Source: Streptomyces pseudogriseolus (GTDB lineage Bacteria > Actinomycetota > Actinomycetes > Streptomycetales > Streptomycetaceae). From it: 35,680 bases of DNA. The notes beneath the pieces are model-generated. The model had not been told where the DNA came from, did not search any database, and saw nothing but the letters and a program-made list of their open reading frames with translations. Position numbers and translations under genes: made by a program. The stretch is taken from NCBI GenBank assembly GCA_002154585.1, contig MUNG01000141.1, positions 1 through 35,680 of the forward strand, given 5' to 3'. This document shows positions 8,701-15,323 of this stretch, piece by piece (the stretch's first letter is position 1; the number at the start of each line of letters is the position of its first letter).

Positions 8701-9999
8701 GTCCTCGCCGCGCTCACGGGCGGCGACCTGCTGCAGGACCGCCTGCTCCAGCCTCCGGCCCCGGACGAGATCGCCGCCGCCCTGCGCACCCTGCGCAAGG
8801 ACGCCCTTGTCTATCTGGTCCCGGCGGACGACGACACCCCCGGTACGGCCGTCGTCGTCACCACCAGCGGTGTCGTGCACTCCGTACCCCTGCCGACTCT
8901 CACCGAGGACGCGGCCCCACTGCGCGAGTACGTCCACGCGCCGGCCACGAACACCGTGCGGCTGGGCGAGCCCGCGCCGGACGGGCGGGACATGGGGCCT
9001 GTTCCCGGGTGGGTCTCAGGAGGGGGCCGACCGGAGCATCCGTCGTTGCGGAAGCAGCTCGACCGGCTGTGCGGGTGGGCCTGGTACGCCGGCGTGCGGC
9101 CGCTGCTCGACGTCTTCGCCACCCGGACCGGGCGTGCGCCCCGGCTGGTGTTCGTGCCGATGGGGACGCTCGGTCTGGTGCCCTGGCACGCGGCCTGGGA
9201 GCTGGGGTCCGACGGACGGCGCCGGTACGCGCTGCACGAGGCGGAGATCTCGTACGCCGCATCCGCGCGTCTGCTGTGCGAGGTGGCCGCCCGGCCGAAG
9301 GCACCGCACTCGTCAGCAGCGCTCGTCGTGGGCAACCCCACCGGAGATCTGGGCTGGGCGGGTGCGGAGGCCGACGCCGTGCAGCGCGCCTTCTATCCGC
9401 ACGGCCGGTTCCTCGGACGGCGCGAGAACGGCACCGCCGACGGGCCCGGGACCCCGCAGGAGGTGCTGTCCTGGCTGAGCGGTGCGGACCCGGACGACCC
9501 GGACCACGCGGTGGAGGGTGGTGTGCTGCACCTCGCCTGCCACGCCTCCATCGCACGCACCGGCGGCCGCACCGCCTATCTGTCACTGCACGGCGGTGAG
9601 TTGTCGGCCGAGGAGCTGACGGACGCGGTCGGCGGAGGCGGGCGCGCCGGACTCGGACTGGTGCTGCTGGCAGCCTGCCGCAGCCATGTGTCGGGGCGCG
9701 GACACAACGAGGCGTACAGCCTCGCGACCGCCTTCCTGGTGGCCGGCGCGCGCTCGGTCGTCGGCTCACTGTGGCCGGTGCCGGACGACGCGACCTCGGT
9801 CCTGATGTTCCTGACCCACCACTACCTGCGCATCGAGGGCGAACCTCCCGCCAACGCGCTGCGCCGGGCCCAGCAGTGGATGCTGGACCCCGGTCGTGAA
9901 CTGCCCCCCGGCCTGCCCGCCCGGCTCGCCGAACGGGCCCGGCACATCGACCCGGACGACCTGAGCGCCTGGGCGGGCTTCACACACCTCGGCCAGTAG
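5785..9999 (+). CDS. TPR-CHAT protease (caspase-like, clan CD)
   Basis: A 1404-residue soluble protein starting at the GTG at 5785, with GGAGAG 8 nt upstream. Residues 1 to about 950 are Ala/Leu-rich helical repeats with TPR character, for example YLHLERHELVCDPADAEAAA and RYSLGLALMVHGRAQTDRD. Residues about 1080-1404 are a CHAT domain: RLVFVPMGTLGLVPWHAAW, then VLHLACHAS with the catalytic His1253, then LVLLAACRSHVSG with Cys1298, then AFLVAGARSVVGSLWPVPDDAT. Both catalytic residues are intact. CHAT domains are caspase-fold proteases that cut partner proteins when the TPR sensor is triggered (separase is a relative; Craspase in type III-E CRISPR is a bacterial example). It follows the RES gene in the same operon. 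Its 3' end overlaps the end of the convergent caspase gene by 20 bp. Confidence 0.88.
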   Translation: MTVEAPRPDDVFVTELRARREEILDTLSTLASDDPEAPALCALAGELSYRLHLLSEDGADDLQLAAQAFELAFRTPGDDGDWAAWRIAFGHVRAFHYDSEPGAELMEAVWALLTEGMAALPADDDYDAVRDVGRLLLAVCAKLRYMNCDGPVPQRVGLLDEALRLHEEAADAVEPGSEDAVSLAEARGYLHLERHELVCDPADAEAAAVHYQAVLDAGLPTSDLPFVRYSLGLALMVHGRAQTDRDVLEQAREEFGTALLEARQATGQQPSWAWDAGIRSALIRFLIWGHWKDQAHAAAAEAELTGLLADPADVERLTPVFLDSFGRLLYERAAARGDGAGQDRAIALIRRAVDIWVPERDGVVTLTALFLAAFQQGRYRDDPDPRRLHDVTEACALVLRDEEFDFGLRRIAPMLGAWAWMTLEQDHGITPESPESIPEAMRVENARDSYVGLLNDLGEGRGFLNFSDTDDDFPGIYRSMGPTGDWAASTFDRMYEGFASVEPGAERALLALNLLSQVMFLDPHGTHVSGARKAELIDTVLAHGHDDPAWQRKAHAVVAQFRLREELSGSGLGMDAVLDHLAQAEAAGAAGGADDGLGHGMDLVRFAAMNHRGQTAGAADDMETAGALWRRLRDDPRMTPYHRRVMSAQQAGFDAHAAVRRGDLAAADDHIAQMLAVHADLDPDDTARIEVWTLIENARSVRDRLADERGAPHAPPLMGRPSVAQLRRAARELPRDHRAWVLGDNGISRFMRAQDATGLTDAMELLQEAYGLVDEGSDSWLRYAHCLGLGHCALAAVQLLPPARARHLAQGITLLETAFEAVGGPEHRLYAAGGLALARAYRARGEMRRDDKGAARRIGLDALRGHAWAALTQSGTEHAAQAVKQATTSALEVAGWCLRDNALDEAVQALDACRGLVLHAATTSRTVPERLVAAGHDALAEEWHAAGLAAGPTDPLAAMQAPLSVPSALRRRVLAALTGGDLLQDRLLQPPAPDEIAAALRTLRKDALVYLVPADDDTPGTAVVVTTSGVVHSVPLPTLTEDAAPLREYVHAPATNTVRLGEPAPDGRDMGPVPGWVSGGGRPEHPSLRKQLDRLCGWAWYAGVRPLLDVFATRTGRAPRLVFVPMGTLGLVPWHAAWELGSDGRRRYALHEAEISYAASARLLCEVAARPKAPHSSAALVVGNPTGDLGWAGAEADAVQRAFYPHGRFLGRRENGTADGPGTPQEVLSWLSGADPDDPDHAVEGGVLHLACHASIARTGGRTAYLSLHGGELSAEELTDAVGGGGRAGLGLVLLAACRSHVSGRGHNEAYSLATAFLVAGARSVVGSLWPVPDDATSVLMFLTHHYLRIEGEPPANALRRAQQWMLDPGRELPPGLPARLAERARHIDPDDLSAWAGFTHLGQ

Positions 10000-11950
10000 C
10001 CGCAGGCAGGGACGGCACGATCGTGCGCACGCCGAAGGTGCGGGTCGCCCAGCGTCCGGGCGCGCCCTGCACCACCGGGCCCGCGTCCCGAGGGCCGGCC
10101 GATGTCGCCCGGGCGTCGAACCGCAGCACCGCGTCGGCTGCCGGATGGCCGGCGGCGTCGGAGTGCCGGCTGCCCCGGCCGTCCGGGTCCCACGCCCGCA
10201 GCCGGAACGGGGCGGTGCTCAACTCGTTCTCCGAGACGATGAGCTTGAGCCACTCCCGGCATTCGGCGCCCGGCACGACGGGCCGGCCCGCCGGCAGTGA
10301 GAGCTGAACGGGGTCGCCGTCCAGGGCGTACCCGGTGTGGCCGGGGCCGATGAAGTGGCCGGGGAAGAGCACCGGGTCGGCGGCGTAACGGTCGGTGAGG
10401 TCGAGCAGCACACACCACAGCGAGCGATGCGGCGAGCGGTTGCGCAGCCGGATGGAGACCCACGGCTCCCTCGGCCCGGGCCCGCCCTCCGGCGCGTACC
10501 GGAAGACCAGGTCACCGCTCCCGTCCGGCACGAGGGCGCGGCCGTCGGCCGAGTCCCACGGCACCACCTCCACCTGCACCAGGTTGTCCAGCACCGAGGG
10601 CCGGGAGGTGAGATCCCGCAACTGATGCCAGCGGGCCAGATGGCACAGGCAGTCCACGACCCGAGCGGCGTCACCGTCCGTGGCGAACGGCAGCGGCCCG
10701 ACGAACTCGGTGCCGTCCCGGCCCGACAACCGCGCGGTGGTGTCCCGCACCACCACCCTGATGTGCAGATCCCCGTACTCTTCGGGGGCCGTCACGACCC
10801 GTACCAGCGGCGCGGGCCCGCCTCCGGGTCCGTACGACGCCACCGCCGCCCGCAACCGGGCCGCCGCCCCGGGCCGGCCGGCGTCGTCGACGCTCACCGT
10901 CGCGGGCGGGGTGGCCAGCGCCGTCAGGCTCACCGGGTACGCCCGCTCCGGGTCGGGAACCCAGCCGACCGGGTCCACCAGCGTCCGCTCGGTGCGCACC
11001 GAGCGGGCCCGTACGACGGTGCCCGGCGCCGTCCCCCGCGGCCCGAGCACGCCGAACTCCGTGCCCTCGGCGCCCTCTCCGGCGCGCAGCCCGTGGCCGG
11101 TGCCGCAGTCCACCTCCCACCCGTCCGCCGCGAACCGCAGCAGGTGCTCACCGACGGCACCGGCGACCGCGCCCCCGAGGAACGGCAGGTCCGCGACGCT
11201 GCCCGGTGTCTCAGGAAACAGCACCGGCCGCTGCCGCCGGCCGGAGCGCTGCACCCGCGCACCGGCCGCGGCCAGCAGCTGCCGGTAGGTGGCGTCCGGA
11301 CCGGCCGCCCGCACCGCGCCCAGCAGTGCGTGCGTGAAAGCCCCGTGCCGCCGCCCTCCGAAGTCTCCCTCGTAGGACAACTCGTCCAGCCTGCTCGCCG
11401 CCAGCAGCGCATGCCGCGGCGGCCCTTCGGGCAACACCGGCTCTCGCCCGGCCACGGCCCGCCAGCCCGGCAGCGGCGGCGCGGACCGCACGGTCAGCCC
11501 TTCCGGGACGTTGTCCCGGGTGGCGCCTCCGGAATAGCAGCAGTCCAGTACCGCCACCACATGGGCCCCACGCGCCGCCACCGCGTCGAGCAGCGCACCC
11601 AGCCGCTTGTCCGGTAGCGGCCCGTCCGCGCACACCAGCGCCTGGTTCCACCCGGTGGCCTCGATCAGCAGATCCGCGCCCGATGCCACCGTCTGCGAGC
11701 CGTGGCCGGAGAACCAGAACAGCGCCGTGTCACCGGGTCCGGCCTCCCCCAGGAAGGTGCGGATCCCGTCCTCCACCGCGGCCACGGTCGCCGCGCTGTT
11801 GAGCACGGTCCGCACTTCTGCGCCGCCCGCGGTCCGGGCGTCCACGAGCCGGTGGGCCTCGGTGACGTCGTTGACGCAACCCGTCAGGGGCGTGGCGATG
11901 TCGGCCCGGTAGTCGTTGATGCCCGCCATGAACGTGTAGATCGACCCCAT
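9980..11950 (-). CDS. Caspase-like (peptidase C14) protease
   Basis: A 656-residue protein. The start at 11950 (MGSIYTFMAGINDYRADI) is chosen because the frame upstream lacks domain character. Residues about 3-240 are a caspase p20-like domain: AGINDY, LTGCVNDV, ALFWFSGHGSQ with His83, and VVAVLDCCYSGGATRD with Cys138. The His/Cys dyad and the Asp before the Cys pair are intact, so activity is expected. The C-terminal part contains VSIRLRNRSPHRSLWCVLLD, LTDRYAADPVLFPGHF and REWLKLIVSENEL, resembling the DUF4384-like beta module that often follows bacterial caspases. It is convergent with the CHAT gene and divergent from the 12127 gene. Having a caspase and a CHAT protease side by side suggests a proteolytic relay, but that is not shown. 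Confidence 0.88.
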   Translation of the reverse strand: MGSIYTFMAGINDYRADIATPLTGCVNDVTEAHRLVDARTAGGAEVRTVLNSAATVAAVEDGIRTFLGEAGPGDTALFWFSGHGSQTVASGADLLIEATGWNQALVCADGPLPDKRLGALLDAVAARGAHVVAVLDCCYSGGATRDNVPEGLTVRSAPPLPGWRAVAGREPVLPEGPPRHALLAASRLDELSYEGDFGGRRHGAFTHALLGAVRAAGPDATYRQLLAAAGARVQRSGRRQRPVLFPETPGSVADLPFLGGAVAGAVGEHLLRFAADGWEVDCGTGHGLRAGEGAEGTEFGVLGPRGTAPGTVVRARSVRTERTLVDPVGWVPDPERAYPVSLTALATPPATVSVDDAGRPGAAARLRAAVASYGPGGGPAPLVRVVTAPEEYGDLHIRVVVRDTTARLSGRDGTEFVGPLPFATDGDAARVVDCLCHLARWHQLRDLTSRPSVLDNLVQVEVVPWDSADGRALVPDGSGDLVFRYAPEGGPGPREPWVSIRLRNRSPHRSLWCVLLDLTDRYAADPVLFPGHFIGPGHTGYALDGDPVQLSLPAGRPVVPGAECREWLKLIVSENELSTAPFRLRAWDPDGRGSRHSDAAGHPAADAVLRFDARATSAGPRDAGPVVQGAPGRWATRTFGVRTIVPSLPAATGRGV

Positions 11951-12035
11951 GACGGGCAGTGTGTCAGCCGCGCCGGGCCGTGACCCGGGTGAACCGGTCG
12001 GAAACGGGTTGAGTTCCGGGCCGCGTCGGGCCGAC

Positions 12036-12079
12036 GACGTGTCAAATCGCTTAAGTGGCGGCACTATTGACGACACGTC
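12036..12079. promoter_or_regulatory. Inverted repeat in the caspase/12127 divergent promoter region
   Basis: GACGTGTC (12036-12043) and GACACGTC (12072-12079) are exact inverted 8-bp arms separated by 28 bp. The arms overlap TTGACA on the - strand (12045-12040) and TTGACG on the + strand (12067-12072), which could be divergent -35 elements. Neither has a convincing -10. This 176-bp region must hold the signals for both genes, so a shared operator is plausible. Confidence 0.4.
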
Positions 12080-12126
12080 ACTACTCTCTTCCTTCTGCGG
12101 AACACTCAGCTCAAGTCGGGGGACGA

Positions 12127-12648
12127 ATGAGCCACTTGGAGCGGCCTCGGCGCATCGTGCAGCCGGGCGGCGCGGCCGTGACGCCGTCCACATCCTCGGA
12201 CGCCCTGCGTCGCGCAACCCCGGGCGCCGCGCCCGGGACCTCACCCCGCCGCACCGTCGGCGCACCCGGCCCCGCCGCGCCATTGCGCCGCGAGCGCCTC
12301 ACCCCTCGCCCGCAAGGCCTGCGGGACGCGGTCGGCCGCCTCGACGCGGGCCTGGACGAGCACGCACGGAGGCAGCTGGCCGCGTCGATCGGTGAGGAGT
12401 ACCGGGCCAGGTACGGCGAAGTTCCGCTCGGCTTCTTCGCCCGTTGCTACCTCGGCCCGCCCTACGTCGACCACATGCTCAACCTGTTCCAGGTCATCGT
12501 CCGCCACTTCGCCCCGTCCGACCCCGTCCCCGAGCCCTTCTCGGGCGCCCGGATGCTGGTGCGCTCCGGCGGCTACGCCTTCGTCGAGGTCTACTCCGGG
12601 GGACTGCTCCTGCCGGTCCTCGACGACGGGACGGTAGTGCGCCCGTAA
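12127..12648 (+). CDS. Uncharacterised 173-residue protein
   Basis: I do not recognise this family. The ATG at 12127 has GGGGGACGA just upstream; the frame is open to 12055, but that leaves the gene without a ribosome site. Residues 1-60 are Pro/Ala/Arg-rich and probably disordered. Residues 65-173 look like a compact domain: LRDAVGRLDAGLDEHARRQL, then GEVPLGFFARCYLGPPYVDH, then MLNLFQVIVRHF, then FSGARMLVRSGGYAFVEVYS. No membrane segment or enzyme motif is visible. It is divergent from the caspase and 59 bp upstream of the coiled-coil membrane gene, so it could be the first gene of operon B or a partner of the caspase. Confidence 0.7.
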   Translation: MSHLERPRRIVQPGGAAVTPSTSSDALRRATPGAAPGTSPRRTVGAPGPAAPLRRERLTPRPQGLRDAVGRLDAGLDEHARRQLAASIGEEYRARYGEVPLGFFARCYLGPPYVDHMLNLFQVIVRHFAPSDPVPEPFSGARMLVRSGGYAFVEVYSGGLLLPVLDDGTVVRP

Positions 12649-12707
12649 GTCCTCGCACGTCCAGCATCGCGTGACCATGTGACAGACCCATGTGATCGGA
12701 GAACCGA

Positions 12708-14480
12708 ATGTCCGAGGTGGACTACGCGCTGCATCAGAAGGTGCAGCAGGTCAGCAACCTCGTGGTCCGGCTCAGCGAACAGGTCGGCTCCGTGTCCGGC
12801 CAGGTTCAGGCCGTGGAAGCCAACCAGCAGCAGACGCGCACCGAACTCCAGGCGCTCCGCGACGAGTTCCTGGCGTTCGTCCGTACCGCTCAGCTCACCG
12901 CCAACGTTCAGCGCGCCGAGACTCGCATCGGCACGCTCCAGGACCAGGTCGACCACGAGTTCGGCCATCACAAGACCGTGCGGCGCACCGCGGTCGGCAT
13001 GCTCCAGGCGTTCGACCTGGGGCTGGTGTCCGAGGACAGCGTCCGCACGGTCGGCGACCAGCTGGTGATCCAGACGCCCCGCTACTGGCTGGCACCCGCC
13101 CTGGTGGCACTCGCGTCCTGGTCGGCCGACGACCGCACGCTGTGCGAAAAGGCGGTGGAGGAGGCATTCCGCCGCTCACCGGACCGCACCTCTCTGTTCT
13201 TCGCCCTGGTCCTGCGCCGCCAGAACCGCAGGGAGGCGTCGGTGCGCTGGCTGCGCCACTACCTGCTCGCCCAGAATCCGGCGGAGCTCGGCCGGGAGTT
13301 CGCGGTCATCCTGGAGTCCATCGCTCAGGGCGCGTTCGGGGCCGCCGGACGTGAGCTGCTGAACAGCACCCTGGCCGGCTGGCGCGAGACGCTCATGGAC
13401 AGCACAGAGGGCCAGCAGAAGCAGATCGACCGCTGGCGCGAGGAGATCGAGTCGCTCGTGCAGCCCACCGCGGCCGCCGAGTTTCCTCGTCTCGTCCAGG
13501 TCTGCCCGCAGTGGCCGCAGCTGGACGCGGTGCTGGCCCGGGCCCGCGCCCAGCAGGCGGTACTCGACAAGTACCGCACCATCATGGGACGCGAGTTCCA
13601 GCCCTCGGACCGGTTGGAGGACGCGGTCGACGACATCCTCGACCGGCTCGTGTCCGAGTACGACAACGAGGAACTGCCGCTCCGCCGCGACCTGGCATTC
13701 AACCAGGCGGTGATCGATCACGGCGGTGACCTGGACGCGGCCCGCCACGCCGCCGACGCGGACTCCGCCTCGTACGAGGAGACCCTCGACTATCTGACCG
13801 TGCAGACCACCGCCGCCCTCAATCCGGCGGCCATCGGCACCTCCCCGGCCACCCAGAGGCTCTCCGTCGCCGCCTGCCAGGAGTGGTTCCTCCAGGCGCA
13901 CGCCGGCTTCACGCGTGACTACCGGGCGGCCGTACCGCAGGACGTGCAGGCTCAGTTCGCCACCTCGTACACAGTGGCCGCCAAGACCTTCCAGCTGCCG
14001 GCCTGGCAGGGGTCGTTCGCTCAGCCGCTGGACGAGCTGGAACGCTCACTGGCCACCCACTGGGACCAGCACATGGAACCGTTCATCGCTGCCTACGCCT
14101 ACCCCTGGGGAAAGAAGGCGGCGCCCCTCGCCATGGTGCTGGCCGGCATTCTGCTGATCGTCGGGCTCATCTCCATGCCCACCGCACTGGTCACCGCCGC
14201 GGTCGTGGGCGGTGTCTGGGGGCTCGTCCTGCGCAACGGCGCACAGGCCGCGCAACGACTTCAGGACAGCGTCCGTCAGATTCTCCAGCAGGCCAAGCTG
14301 GAGTCCCTGCACCACCTGCGTGCGGCGTCCGCCGAACTCACCGACTGGAACACGAAGGTCCGCGCCGCCGACGCCGTCGAGCCACAGTGCCGGGAACTGA
14401 TCAAGTCCCTCGCCACCGCCTCTCAGAGCGGCTCGCCGTTCGAGGGCCGGACCGTGGCCAAGGAGGAAACCGCCTCATGA
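12708..14480 (+). CDS. Coiled-coil protein with C-terminal membrane hairpin
   Basis: A 590-residue protein of unknown family, starting at ATG 12708 with CGGAGA upstream. Residues 1-90 carry Gln/Glu heptad patterns typical of a coiled coil (VVRLSEQVGSVSGQVQAVEA, then QQTRTELQALRDEFLAF). Residues 90-460 are helical, with segments such as WLRHYLLAQNPAELGREF. Residues about 470-508 form two closely spaced hydrophobic stretches (APLAMVLAGILLIVGLIS, then ALVTAAVVGGVWGLVL), a membrane hairpin or re-entrant pair. The last 80 residues are again helical. No P-loop is present, so it is not a dynamin GTPase despite the coiled-coil plus hairpin layout. Its stop overlaps the next ATG. It may be the membrane anchor or substrate of the downstream AAA ATPase (inference). 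Confidence 0.78.
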   Translation: MSEVDYALHQKVQQVSNLVVRLSEQVGSVSGQVQAVEANQQQTRTELQALRDEFLAFVRTAQLTANVQRAETRIGTLQDQVDHEFGHHKTVRRTAVGMLQAFDLGLVSEDSVRTVGDQLVIQTPRYWLAPALVALASWSADDRTLCEKAVEEAFRRSPDRTSLFFALVLRRQNRREASVRWLRHYLLAQNPAELGREFAVILESIAQGAFGAAGRELLNSTLAGWRETLMDSTEGQQKQIDRWREEIESLVQPTAAAEFPRLVQVCPQWPQLDAVLARARAQQAVLDKYRTIMGREFQPSDRLEDAVDDILDRLVSEYDNEELPLRRDLAFNQAVIDHGGDLDAARHAADADSASYEETLDYLTVQTTAALNPAAIGTSPATQRLSVAACQEWFLQAHAGFTRDYRAAVPQDVQAQFATSYTVAAKTFQLPAWQGSFAQPLDELERSLATHWDQHMEPFIAAYAYPWGKKAAPLAMVLAGILLIVGLISMPTALVTAAVVGGVWGLVLRNGAQAAQRLQDSVRQILQQAKLESLHHLRAASAELTDWNTKVRAADAVEPQCRELIKSLATASQSGSPFEGRTVAKEETAS

Positions 14481-14713
14481 ACACCGCACCCGGCCGGCAC
14501 CCGGCTGCCCCGCCTCCGCCCCGCAGGCCCCCGGGGGACCCGCAGTGGTCGACGCCCGGCCGCCCCGTCGCCGGCATGCCATGGAGCCCCTCGAGCATGC
14601 CCGCCGGAGAACGCGCCACCAGCCGCGTGCGCAAGATCGCTGAGGGGCTGCCCGACTGGGAGCCCCTTCCGCCCGGCGAGACCGTCGTCCGCAGACCGGG
14701 CGGCACGGCGTGA
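14477..14713 (+). CDS. Small proline-rich protein (78 residues)
   Basis: The ATG at 14477 overlaps the previous stop (ATGA), and the stop at 14711-14713 overlaps the next GTG. Such tight packing supports a real gene although the sequence is low-complexity. Residues 1-45 are Pro/Arg-rich (HPAAPPPPRRPPGDP). Residues 50-78 contain RVRKIAEGLPDWEPLPPGET, a short amphipathic stretch that could be a docking peptide. No family is recognised. A role as an adaptor between the coiled-coil protein and the AAA ATPase is only a guess. Confidence 0.6.
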   Translation: MNTAPGRHPAAPPPPRRPPGDPQWSTPGRPVAGMPWSPSSMPAGERATSRVRKIAEGLPDWEPLPPGETVVRRPGGTA

Positions 14714-15273
14714 GCACGTACTGGGGGCACGGTGGCCTCTACGAGACCTGGGTGGACTTCCTGCGCCGCTGGTCCGCCGAGGAAAACCTCGACCCCGGTG
14801 CCTTGCCCCGGCTGGCCCAGGAAGACTTCCCGGGCGAGACGTGGGAACGGTTGGTTCTCCATCTCGGAGAGGCCCTCGACTCGCGGCTGACGGCCTGGGC
14901 CGAGCGGCTGACCGAGGCGTTGCTCGCGGCCCCGGACGAGTTCTCGGCCGGCCGCGAGCTGGCCCAGGCGCGGGCAGGACTGCGGACGGTACGGGCGATG
15001 GCCGGGCATCCCGGCCTGCCCGAGTCGCTCCGAACGAGGTTCACCGAACTGGTCGACGGCCAGATCACGGATCTCCAGCAGCAACTGGAACGCAGGCTGG
15101 ACCACCTGGCCGCCGCGAACGGCTCCGACCCACGCTGGGTGGAGCAACGTCGCCGCACCCTGCGCGACAACGCACTGACGGAAACGCTCACGCCCTCGGT
15201 CGCCGGCCCGGCCGACCCATGGGCACGGACACACGCCGCAGACCGCCCTCGCCGCCGCGTCATCACGGACTGA
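14710..15273 (+). CDS. Uncharacterised helical protein (187 residues)
   Basis: The GTG at 14710 overlaps the preceding stop (GTGA). The protein is almost wholly helical by composition: WVDFLRRWSAEENLDPGALP, LTAWAERLTEALLAAP and LVDGQITDLQQQLERRLDHL. It has no membrane segment, cysteine cluster or enzyme motif. Family unknown. Lying between the membrane coiled-coil gene and the AAA gene (50 bp downstream), it is probably a subunit or adaptor of the same complex. Confidence 0.65.
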   Translation: MSTYWGHGGLYETWVDFLRRWSAEENLDPGALPRLAQEDFPGETWERLVLHLGEALDSRLTAWAERLTEALLAAPDEFSAGRELAQARAGLRTVRAMAGHPGLPESLRTRFTELVDGQITDLQQQLERRLDHLAAANGSDPRWVEQRRRTLRDNALTETLTPSVAGPADPWARTHAADRPRRRVITD

Positions 15274-15323
15274 AGCACGAGCGGACTGGCGCACAGGCAC
15301 CGACCACCGATCCGAAGGCTCGC

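Noticed and set aside
12708-14480. Dynamin-like GTPase
   Set aside because: The coiled-coil plus membrane hairpin layout is suggestive, but no P-loop GxxxxGK[S/T] or other G motif is present.
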